In this document: in pieces, positions 12,001 to 18,794 of the stretch
How positions within the stretch are numbered: the first letter of the stretch is position 1
How the letters are laid out: each line of letters begins with the position of its first letter
NCBI RefSeq assembly: GCF_003945595.2
Contig: NW_024104445.1
Location: 840,421-904,420 of the forward strand
From: Pipra filicauda
Taxonomy: Eukaryota; Chordata; Aves; Passeriformes; Pipridae
Reading direction: 5' to 3'
DNA length: 64,000 nucleotides
Translations under genes and position numbers: made by a program
The notes under the pieces: model-generated
What the model saw: only the letters and a program-made list of their open reading frames with translations
Databases searched by the model: none
What the model was told of the DNA's origin: nothing

Positions 12001-12137
12001 TCCCCCAGGCCGATGACCCCGTCCTCGTCCATCCGCCTCTCAAAGTCGTCTTCCTCCTCCTCCTCCTCCTCGTCCTCTCCCTCCCAGGGCGTCAGCTCTG
12101 TTTGTGTGCAGTGCAGCCATGGTGCCGGGCTGGCCAT
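2798..12137 (-). CDS. AKNA: AKNA, AT-hook/centrosomal coiled-coil protein (gene span, 19 coding exons)
   Basis: Known for the family: first described as an AT-hook regulator of CD40/CD40L, later shown to be a centrosomal protein that organises microtubules and promotes delamination of neural progenitors. Seen here: 19 exons with matching phases at every junction, giving 1320 codons plus stop (mammalian AKNA is about 1440). Recognisable blocks in order: acidic N-terminus (residues 1-53); long low-complexity exon ending in KSPAEIVREVLLSSGE (54-370); LLTKYAEAENTIDQLRLGA (371-395); SLFSDPPQPS; coiled-coil segments VESFERWI and ALEREYLRGR; EIYRLGLRLEGLKE; ETDSGFVGSEASRVSP (712-848); AIRELREEVWRLRRRLEE (997-1054); VTFRGQYTG; and the C-terminal SCLF. 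Coding exons run leftwards: 12137-11978, 11837-10888, 10350-10276, 9791-9638, 9502-9345, 8196-8137, 8023-7923, 7825-7651, 7553-7426, 7348-7175, 6994-6584, 6392-6154, 5934-5730, 5399-5226, 5044-4941, 4802-4644, 4555-4454, 3546-3390, 3074-2798. No RGRP AT-hook core was found. Family identity is near certain; single boundaries may shift. Confidence 0.93.
3390..3546 (-). CDS. AKNA: AKNA coding exon 18
   Basis: 157 nt, flanked by CCCCACAG acceptor and GTAAGG donor. The reading frame forced by both neighbours gives FWYLAAGPAATV and VPLVPYVPSVL, resembling the 'WYLATAPP...SVPIMPY' part of mammalian AKNA. The other two frames are also open but break phase. Confidence 0.85.
3579..3768. repeat. 19 bp minisatellite, about 10 units
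   Basis: Units of the form GGTGTTAGATGTCCCCAGG alternate with a GCTAGATAT variant, giving a 38 bp higher-order period over the first copies and decaying to the right. It lies in the AKNA intron between 3547 and 4453. Confidence 0.92.
4454..4555 (-). CDS. AKNA: AKNA coding exon 17
   Basis: 102 nt between a TTTTGGCAG acceptor and a GTGAGT donor. The phase-compatible frame contains CPRC (GCPRCRRSGTSS), aligning with the Cys-rich CPHC/CPLC stretch of mammalian AKNA; only one CxxC remains. Confidence 0.82.
4644..4802 (-). CDS. AKNA: AKNA coding exon 16
   Basis: Ends in VTFRGQYTG, a motif conserved in mammalian AKNA, followed by a GTGGGT donor. Upstream it reads SLSSATASESD. Two acceptors 12 nt apart (exon right edge 4802 or 4814) both keep phase, so a four-residue variant MGPA/N at the junction is possible. 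Confidence 0.85.
4941..5044 (-). CDS. AKNA: AKNA coding exon 15 (AT-hook region)
   Basis: 104 nt with a CCTCCGCAG acceptor and GTAAGT donor. It encodes ARGRVAPGVAPTRRGRSASL. This is where mammalian AKNA carries its AT-hook (RGRP core); here the cores read RGRV and RGRS. Confidence 0.85.
5226..5399 (-). CDS. AKNA: AKNA coding exon 14 (conserved coiled coil)
   Basis: Encodes QAIRELREEVWRLRRRLEE, matching the conserved 'QAICELQEEVSRLRLRLED' coiled coil of AKNA, then a basic Ser/Pro linker. The donor GTAGGT leaves two bases that join exon 15 in frame. Confidence 0.92.
5730..5934 (-). CDS. AKNA: AKNA coding exon 13
   Basis: 205 nt, starting HTDSEVGDRSC and ending LTPAHCDLLGSRLERD across the junction. 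Pro/Ser/Thr-rich in the middle. Bounded by a CCTCCGCAG acceptor and GTGAGT donor. Confidence 0.87.
6154..6392 (-). CDS. AKNA: AKNA coding exon 12
   Basis: 239 nt, low-complexity Ser/Pro-rich with LMGIYPADGQGG and TPRWAESAGSEAG. It is bounded by a CATCCCCAG acceptor and GTGAGT donor; phases agree with both neighbours. Confidence 0.85.
6584..6994 (-). CDS. AKNA: AKNA coding exon 11
   Basis: 411 nt. Near its end it encodes ETDSGFVGSEASRVSP and TPEHRPPG, nearly identical to the hallmark 'SPETDSGFVGSETSRVSP...TPEHR' motif of mammalian AKNA. The donor is the weaker GTACGG, chosen because it fits phase. Confidence 0.92.
7175..7348 (-). CDS. AKNA: AKNA coding exon 10
   Basis: 174 nt starting YKHFKSLPQSLSLEQL and ending LEEGADLETFPV. 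Bounded by a C-rich acceptor and a GTAAGT donor. Confidence 0.88.
7426..7553 (-). CDS. AKNA: AKNA coding exon 9
   Basis: 128 nt ending LWHKQLRVEEDFADLLEQ, which corresponds to the 'RLRHKELQMEQVYHGLMERY' helix of mammalian AKNA. CCCTGCAG acceptor and GTGAGT donor. Confidence 0.87.
7651..7825 (-). CDS. AKNA: AKNA coding exon 8
   Basis: 175 nt with AVEEEIYRLGLRLEGLKERL, matching 'ELEAEIYRLGSCLEELKEHI' of the mammalian protein, followed by a proline/glutamine linker. TCTTTCAG acceptor and GTGAGC donor. Confidence 0.9.
7923..8023 (-). CDS. AKNA: AKNA coding exon 7
   Basis: 101 nt encoding RMRLLKDAQDALEREYLRGR and GGFDPDR, matching 'FQRLKAAHAALEEEYLKA...GRFDPRR' of mammals. Phase 0 at its start. 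Confidence 0.9.
8137..8196 (-). CDS. AKNA: AKNA coding exon 6 (60 nt)
   Basis: Exactly 20 codons, VESFERWIRAGSLPPSEQLQ, matching mammalian 'VESFERLIQAGRLMPQDQVK'. Donor GTGTGC is weak; acceptor CCCGGGCAG follows the GC-AG intron. Confidence 0.88.
8197..9344 (-). other. AKNA intron with a C-rich/G-rich strand-asymmetric tract
   Basis: About 1.1 kb of degenerate CCCCCAGCAGCCCCCAC-type units on the plus strand (G-rich on the transcribed-sense strand). It is almost free of stop codons in several frames, which explains the long shadow frames there. The intron begins with GC rather than GT (see exon 5). Many G runs could form G-quadruplexes in the pre-mRNA. Confidence 0.85.
9345..9502 (-). CDS. 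AKNA: AKNA coding exon 5
   Basis: 158 nt; a Cys/Pro-rich stretch (CPSCPGPCCC) leads into LTRALAGQSRRLQAQ, corresponding to 'QTQALASQASQFLAK' before VESFER in mammals. The exon ends CAG followed by GCAAGG, a GC donor; no GT donor keeps phase 0 with exon 6. Confidence 0.82.
9638..9791 (-). CDS. AKNA: AKNA coding exon 4
   Basis: 154 nt starting VSLFSDPPQPSRSL and continuing RVMTLSIPQARTA, matching 'VNLFSDPPQPNHSI...VLSFTIPQPRSA'. CCTGCCCAG acceptor and GTGGGT donor. Confidence 0.92.
10276..10350 (-). CDS. AKNA: AKNA coding exon 3 (75 nt)
   Basis: 25 codons, DDYHKLLTKYAEAENTIDQL then RLGAR, almost identical to mammalian AKNA ('EDYHKLLTKYAEAENTIDQL'). Phase 0 on both sides. Confidence 0.96.
10888..11837 (-). 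CDS. AKNA: AKNA coding exon 2 (large)
   Basis: 950 nt, open throughout in the phase set by its neighbours. N-terminal part is acidic and Ser/Gly-rich (EDPEEGSPLEEGRW). The second half carries YGRGRLNHPLPDLSKV, VKFDQSYRPPRGR, FKSPAEIVREVLLSSGEG and PQEFRSPKQATALVQQLQ, each with a clear mammalian counterpart. TTTTGCAG acceptor and GTAACG donor. Confidence 0.93.
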
Positions 12138-12246
12138 GGCCGCGGGCACGGCGGGCCTGTCACTTGTGCCGCTTCATGGCCCGATGGTGGCGGCGGGCTG
12201 GGGACCTCCTTGTCACGAATGTAGGTCACAACATCGCCACCGCGTC
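11978..12246 (-). CDS. AKNA: AKNA first coding exon (ATG at 12135-12137)
   Basis: The chosen ATG lies in a strong Kozak context (GCGGCCATGG) and opens MASPAPWLHCTQTELTPWEG, followed by an acidic run. The exon begins at 12246 after a strong TCCCCCTCCTAG acceptor, so 12138-12246 is 5' UTR. That leader holds two minute upstream ORFs (12226-12234 and 12160-12177). A GTG triplet four codons upstream is not needed as a start. Donor GTGAGT. Confidence 0.85.
12051..12071. repeat. (TCC)n trinucleotide tract coding for a Glu run in AKNA
   Basis: Uninterrupted TCC units (GAG/GAA on the sense strand) encode the run of glutamates near residue 25. Length polymorphism here would change the acidic stretch. 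Confidence 0.85.
12160..12177 (-). promoter_or_regulatory. upstream ORF in the AKNA leader (MKRHK-stop)
   Basis: ATG AAG CGG CAC AAG TGA in the 5' UTR, ending 22 nt before the main ATG. A second, minimal one (ATG TTG TGA) is at 12226-12234. Such closely spaced short uORFs can damp translation of the main frame; effect is inferred. Confidence 0.5.
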
Positions 12247-15200
12247 CTAGGAGGGGGAGGGAAGGGGGCGAGGGAGAGGGAGGGATGTCAGCAGGACGTG
12301 GTGGGCTCTGTTTGAGGTGTGTTCCCCCACTGCCAGGGCTTCCCCTGCCCCCCGAACCCAGGGGAAGAGCAGCCTCCCGTGATGGGGGGACACCCTCGGA
12401 CCAGCCCCCCAGCTCTGCATCCCACCATGAAGCGGGAGCTGCCACATAACTCGCAGCTCATGGTGCCCTGAGGTCCCCGTGGGGAAGGAGCCCCCCCAGG
12501 GCCACCCCAAAAAGCTTATCCCCTCCCAGGGAACACCCAACCCGTGCTGGCACCCTGTGGATGTCACCCCAGCCGGGTGGCCACAGCCTGGGGACCATCA
12601 GTGGTGCCATCACCGTGCAGGATGGTGCTGGGGGAGGCAGGAGCATCCCAAAACCCCTCTGGATCTGGGGGGCTGACAGTAAGAGGGATCACAGCAGAGA
12701 CCTGGCACACTCATTCCAAGATCATGAGCTCCCCCCCACCCCCTCCTGGGGTTCCCAGAGCCGCAGCAGCAGCTCGAGAAACGCCGGATGTCCAAACCCC
12801 AGCGTGGGGTGTGTAGCAAGAGAGGCCACGGGCTTCTCCCATCAGCATCCCCTCGGGTAGATCAGAACCCCACCCCCCCCAATTTTGGCCAAAAACCAGG
12901 TGCAACACCAGCCCCGTGCAGGGGACACTCACCCTGTGCCAACCCCCCAGGACACCCCATCACCGTGAGCCCACCTGGAGTCCCCAAAGCGGCATCACTC
13001 AGAGCACCCCAAAACCTTCCTGTGCCTGTGGGGCAGCTGAGCTTTTGCAGAAGTAGGAAATGGTTCTTCCTGCAAGTTTGCAGGCGGTCACCAACTTTTT
13101 AACCCCATCCGGCCCTGCGCAGTGGGGGCTGAACCCTCCTCCCACGGCCATTTTCCATCCAAACCCTTTAGTTTTTAATCCAATTCGGAGCAAAACGCTG
13201 CAGGAAAATAGGGGAGGGGGATCCCTGGGACCATCAGCCTCCAGAGGACATCAGGATGAGGGTCTGCCAGGAGACACAAAATTAAGCCTTAAAGCCCCAA
13301 AATTCAGCCAGCTGGACCCTCCCCTTGGAATTTCCAACCCTCTCCGGATTTCCAAGGGGGGGTGTCCACCTGGCCCCCCCACCCCGAGGTGCTGCTCACA
13401 ACCCCAGGGACGCTGCAGCCATACCCAGGCACCGTGGCACGTCCTGGCACATTTGCAGGCAGCCAATTAATCAGCTCGTTACTGTGTAATTAGTGGCACG
13501 CGGGGGAGAGCTTGACGAGCTAATGAAACCACAGCACAGTCCCTGGGGTGGCTGCCTTTAGCCAGAGGGTGATTTTGGGGTGCTGCTGGCTCAGGGGAGC
13601 AGCAAACCTACCCATGCCACCTGCATGCTCCGGGAAAAGTCCCCTAATCCACTCCCAAGCCTCAGATCTGCAATTTTTGGGGGTATTAGTGGGGCTTTGG
13701 GGGTTATTTTCCAGTGCCACCTGGTTCAAGGTCCTTGGGTATCATCCTTGCAACTCACTCCAAGCCCGAGCTCCTGCATCTTTGGGGTGTTGCAGGTGGG
13801 GAGCAAACCCCAAATCATCCCTTAGGGTTTTGCAAACCTCCTGGGCTGTTTGCATGAGGTTTTTCCCCACATACCGACTGGATAACTCCATTCTCCACAC
13901 CTGGAGATGCTCCACAGCTTCTCCTGCCACCAGGGCTGCCCATGGGATGCCTCAGGCCCTGCACTAACACAGCTAAAGAGTGATTTTGGCTTTAGCCCCT
14001 CTCTGAGCAGGGGTGTTTCTAGTCCTAAACCCTGAATCACATCCCAATCTGGAGATGGGGCCTGGAGATCCCCACCAAAGTGCCTCCCATCCCACCTCAA
14101 GCCCCTCAGCATCCCAGAGTGATGAGGAGCCCAAACACCACCCCTGGGGGTCCCAGAGGGCTGGTGGGGGGAAAAAGGAGATTGTGGGTCCTGTTTTCTT
14201 GCAACAGAGAGGATTAAAACATTTCCCACCCGGTTCTGGCAGTTCTTTAACCCCATACTGGATATTGTGGGTCTTTTTGTGGGAGGGGTTGAAGAAGGCC
14301 ATGCCCAACCCACACATCATTGGCTGTCACCCCATTTCTGAGCAGTGGTGCCAAGGCTGCACTGCCCACAGCAGCCACAGTCTGCAGGAGCCACTTCCAA
14401 ATCCAGCCACATTTGCTGCTTTCCCAGAAAGTCCCTCCACTGATGGTCACGGTGGTGAGAGAGAAAAATCTTGGCTTTTGTTTTTTGGTTTTTTTCTTCC
14501 CCCTTTAAGTGAGTTTCTCACTGTTAGGGGAACACAGAAAAGCTTGGAAAATAATGTGGTTCCATAAACAGGAGCCACAAAGCAAATACAAACAATCCCA
14601 ATATTTATTATTTTTTAAAAGTTTTGCTCTTTGAAAGCTGGGATTTTGCAACAACGTAATTGGAAAAGGAGCTAAAAAAGAAATCGAAAAGCCTCAACAG
14701 TCAAGAAACAGTCTTGCACCCCTGAACTCTGCTCTGCCCTCAGCCCCCCTCCTGCCCTCCAGATCTCAGTCAGGGCTGTCCCAAATTGTGGCTCAGGGTG
14801 GAGGTGCTCGGCCGAGGGAGGGGATGCTCACAGCAGTGATGAGTGCTGCCGGGTCTCTGCTTGGCCTGCAGGCAGGAGGGGGTGTGTCTGCCTGTCCCTG
14901 CCCTCAGCTCCTGATCCCTGATCCTGCCTGCAGGCAGTGATCCCATCCCTGTCCTGCTCCCTGTGGGATAGACGGAGGTGTGAGGCTGAGACCGCCCAAC
15001 TCATTACACGTGTGAGGCTGAGAAACAGCGGCACAGTCAAGGCCAGCACGGATCCATCCTCGCTCCTGGGTTTATCAGTGGTGACAGCAGAGGAGACAGA
15101 GCATCCTCCGCCCCAGGGCTGGCTGGGTGACAGGGAGGGGGGCACAGGGCTGCTGTCACTCTGCCTTCACTGCCCTGTCAACCCTGGGCAGAGCAGGTGG

Positions 15201-16549
15201 GTTGGGGGGGCTCTAAACCCCTCACCTCCATCCCCATGGCCCCTGAGCGATGGGGGACAACCCTCCCTCCCTGTGTCCCAAAAATCACTTGCCTGGGAAG
15301 GGGATTAAAGCCCTCCTTGCACGTCTGTGCCTGTTTGGGACACAGACCCCTTTTAACCCCCATCCTGGGCAAGGGATGGATATTTTGCATCTCGTCTGGG
15401 GAGGTTTGGAAGAGGCCAGAATGGCCTCAGGCTGGAACTTGGCAAGGGGTGTCTGCACTCCAGGAGGGAGGAATTCCTGGTTTATAAACCCTTTTTTAAA
15501 GCCCACAGAGTCCCATTTTTCTGAGCATGAAAGAGGGCAGAGGAGCGGAAACGCCGCGTTCTTGGTTTGCATTATTTCCTACCAGAACAAGGGAGGGACC
15601 GTCACAGTGAGGAAGAGCCTCACAAACCTCCTTGTCCTCTCAAAGAACACACGTCTGTCACCACACCAGGGCTCTAAAGCCCACGTGTCACCCAAATTCC
15701 ACTGCCTGGAGGGGCCAAACCTTCCCCCAGCTCCCCCACGCTGGCATATCCCCATGGAGAGGTACCAAAACCCCGGGAAATGGCATCTCTCCATCACTTG
15801 TCCCGAAGTGAAGCCCCACGGCAGGACAGGGAGCTCCTGTGGCCGTTTTCCTGCCTCCTCCCAGGCACGGGGATCCTCCTGTTCCTCCTGGGGACAGCCC
15901 AGGTGTCCCCCCCAGGGCTGAATCCAAACATACCTGCAGCAGCCGGGGGTGGATGTGCCCTAATGCCCGTGAAGGACAGACTTAATCCCTGTCTGGAGAG
16001 AGCTGCCGCTGTCACCGCGGCACAGCCGGTGGCACTGGGAGCCCTAATTAGCACAGGGCAGGGAAAGGTGGCGGGGACACGGCAGGGACACCTTCCACTA
16101 GCCCAGATCGCTCCAAGCCCTGTCCAACTCGGCCTTGAACACTTCCAGGGATGGGGCAGCCACAGCTTCTCTGGGCAACCTGTGCCAGGGCCTCCCCACC
16201 CTCAGAGGGAAGAATTTTTTCTCAAAATCCAGTCTTAACCTCTCTTTCACTTTAGCCATTCCCTCTTGTCCTGTCACTCCATCCCTTGCCCAAAGTTCCT
16301 CTCCAGCTCTCTTGGAGCCCCTTTAGGCACTGGAAAGGGCTTTAAGGTCTCCCCGGAGCCTTCTCTTCTCCACGCTGAACACCCCCAGCTCTCCCAGCCC
16401 GTATGAACAGTGCGTGGAGTCCCTCCCTCTCCGCGAGTCCTTAAAACATCCCCGCCCGGGAGGCACTGGAAGGGTGCCGCAGAACCGGCACCCACCGGCT
16501 ACCAGAAACACGGCTGCCCTTTAAATAAAACACGGAACTGAAGCTGAAA
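12247..16549 (-). other. presumed AKNA 5' UTR intron / upstream region
   Basis: No coding exon recognised. Mostly unique moderately GC-rich sequence; a T/AT-rich patch at 14460-14650, one CR1 fragment at 16080-16405. Interpreted as intron 1 because the first coding exon starts with a strong acceptor at 12247 and the nearest CpG-rich region lies at 16.55-17.48 kb. Confidence 0.5.
16080..16405 (-). mobile_element. CR1 LINE 3' fragment
   Basis: Antisense on the plus strand: 'GGGACACCTTCCACTAGCCC' through 'CAACCTGTGCCAGGGCCTCC' to 'AACACCCCCAGCTCTCCCAG', the standard avian CR1 3' region. The extreme 3' end is missing. Confidence 0.9.
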
Positions 16550-17480
16550 GCTGCCCTTGCGACTTCCTCGGAGGAGCCTCCGGCAGCGGCTCGGCCCCGT
16601 GTCCCGCAGCCCCCGCCGAGCCCCGGCAGCGGCTCCGAACCGCCCCCGCAGCCCCCGACGGACCCGCCCGGAACCTTCCGGGCCCGGCGGGGAGGAGGCA
16701 CCTCGATGAGGAAAGTTATGACAAGTTTCCCCGGGGCCACGAAGGCTCGGATGGCGTGAGGAGGACACGCCTTGGCGAGGAGCGGCGTGTCCCGCATCCT
16801 CCCGCTGCCTCCCGCATCCTCCCGGCGCGTCCCGTCTCCTCGGCCGCAGGGACCCCCGCGGGCCTGCGAGTTCCCCCCGCTCCGCCTCGAGACCCCAACC
16901 GGCTCCCAGCTGCCTAAGCCGGGCTTAGAGCGCTGGATGCGCCCGGGGAGCGCTGGATGCGGCCCCGGGGATGGAGCCAGCCCCGCGGGCCCCCGGGCTG
17001 TGCCTCCAGCTGCGCCTCCAGCGGCGCCGCGGGGGCCCCCTCCTCCTTTTCCCCGCAGCAGGGAGCAGCCGAGCCATTCCCGGCCCCCCGGGCACAGCTG
17101 GGGCACATCTGGCCCTGGGGCACCGCTGGAGGGGCAACCCCCCCCTCCCACTCCAACCGCGAGCGCCCCGCGCAGCCCACCTGCAGGGAGAGCCCGGGAG
17201 GCGCTGGGGGTCCCTGTCCCGATCCCGATTCTGATCCTGATCCTGATCGCGGTCCCGATCCTGATCCGATCCCGATCCCAATCCCGGTCCCGCCGGACAA
17301 TAGCGCGGCCCGCGGCGGGGGGCGTGTCCTCCGCTCATTAGCATACCCGCCGCTCCCGACCAATCCGCGCCCGCCGCCGGGCAGGGAGCGGGACGTCGTT
17401 AGCATAAACCCCGCCTCCCTCCGTATTTGCATAGCGCGCGGCGCGCGGCCAATCAGAGCCACGGAAGACGGGTCTCATTT
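16550..17480 (-). promoter_or_regulatory. CpG-rich promoter region, probably of AKNA
   Basis: Dense CpG compared with both flanks. The right end holds CCAAT boxes at 17360-17364 and 17449-17453, an octamer ATTTGCAT at 17425-17432, and two related TTAGCATA elements (17338-17345 and 17399-17406). A candidate first-exon donor on the minus strand (CAG then GTGGGC) lies at 17180/17181. A leftward start near 17.2-17.35 kb would suit AKNA; a plus-directed start near 17.5 kb, after the AT-rich box around 17478-17492, cannot be excluded. Function is inferred from composition and position. Confidence 0.5.
17213..17293. repeat. GATCCC/GATCCT hexamer-type simple repeat
   Basis: Degenerate GATCCY units inside the CpG-rich region; may belong to the AKNA leader or first intron. 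Confidence 0.85.
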
Positions 17481-17546
17481 AAATAATTTAAGGAGCGCGG
17501 GCGCCCCCTGACGGAGCTCTTCGCCTGCCCATCCTCCGGGATCGCT

Positions 17547-17598
17547 GGGAATGGGATGGGATGGGATGGGATGGGATGGGATGGGATGGGATGGGAAT
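17547..17598. repeat. (GGGAT)n pentanucleotide repeat
   Basis: About ten near-perfect ATGGG/GGGAT units. Degenerate versions continue to about 17960 between the AKNA promoter region and the WHRN 3' end. Confidence 0.93.
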
Positions 17599-18094
17599 GG
17601 GGCCGGGACAGGGATGGGATGGGCATGGAGTGGGCACAGGATGGGGATGAGGAAGGTCTAAATGAGGGTGGGGATGGGATGGAGATTGCGATGGCAGGGG
17701 AATGGGAATGGGGATGAGTTTGGGGATGGGCATCCCCTCCCAGCCCACCAGCACCGCACTCCCACATGCTCTGCCCGTGCTGGGGAGCCCCAGAGGCACC
17801 ACTGCCCCTTCCTATCCTCCGGGGATCCCTGGCAGGGATTGGGATGAGGATAGGGAGGGGATGGAGATGGGAAGAGAATGAGATGGGATAGGAATGAGAC
17901 AGGGATAGGACTGGGATGGGAATGGGGGTGAGACTGGGATGGGATGGGAGGGGATGGGGCTAACATGGAGCATTCCCTCCCAGCCCACCACCACCACACG
18001 CCCTCCTGCCCTGCTGGCCATGGGGAGCCCCACAGTCACCCCTGCCCCTTCCTCCCCCCCATCCCAGCCCCCAAGAACCCCCCCAACCACAGTC

Positions 18095-18611
18095 CTTTTC
18101 TACCCTGATAGATTTATTGAAAAATTAAAAGCACAAGCTCTGTATATATAAATATGACGACATTGCCAGCGATTTACAAGGCCTCCAGTTGCTCTCTCTG
18201 CCTCCCCACCCGTGGCCTGTGCCACTCCCCTGGGCACGAGGGGTGAACACCCAAGGGAATGGCCACCACCCAAAACCCCTCCAGCCTGAGCCACGGGCCC
18301 GCCTTGCTGTGTGTGTGGCACTCAAATGACAGGGGGGACACCCAGACCTCTGCTGTCCTCCCGCCCGGCCGAGGGGGAGAGGGCGTTTTCCCTACCCCAG
18401 ATAGGACGGGGTGGAGACTTTTGAGGGACGTGCAGTGATTTCTGCCCATTCTCAGCCTGCCCTACCCAGGCAGCGAGTCCACAGCGGGCGAGGGGACATC
18501 TGGGGACAAGCTGGGGGTGTCTGCGTGCGCGGGCTCTGCGTGGCGGGACCTCGTTCACACCTCGGCGCTGTCCTTCATCCCCGTCCCACTCCGCGCTCCC
18601 AAAAGCCATCC
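18095..18611 (-). other. WHRN: WHRN 3' UTR
   Basis: From the whirlin stop codon to the minus-strand poly(A) signal at 18113-18118. Short (about 0.5 kb) with an AT-rich end. No other feature recognised. Confidence 0.75.
18113..18118 (-). terminator. WHRN: WHRN poly(A) signal
   Basis: TTTATT on the plus strand, AATAAA on the transcript, about 0.5 kb beyond the stop codon, in an AT-rich context. Confidence 0.75.
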
Positions 18612-18794
18612 CTAAAGGGCCACGTTGAATTCTGTGACCAAGAAGTCAATGTAGTCCTTGTCCTTCAGCTTGAAGGCCTCGGCGATGATGCGGGCGGCCT
18701 CCCGGTGCTCTTTGCCTCGCAGGCCCGTGCCGTTCACCTCCAAAATGACGTGGCCCACCTTCAGCTTCCCACAGTTGTGTGCCGAGCCCCCACG
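18612..18794 (-). CDS. WHRN: WHRN last coding exon (second half of PDZ3)
   Basis: 61 codons: [20 protein letters not shown] ... [19 protein letters not shown], nearly identical to mammalian whirlin. CTCTCCTGCAG acceptor; phase 0. Confidence 0.97.
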   Translation of the reverse strand, partial: RGGSAHNCGKLKVGHVILEVNGTGLRGKEHREAARIIAEAFKLKDKDYIDFLVTEFNVAL

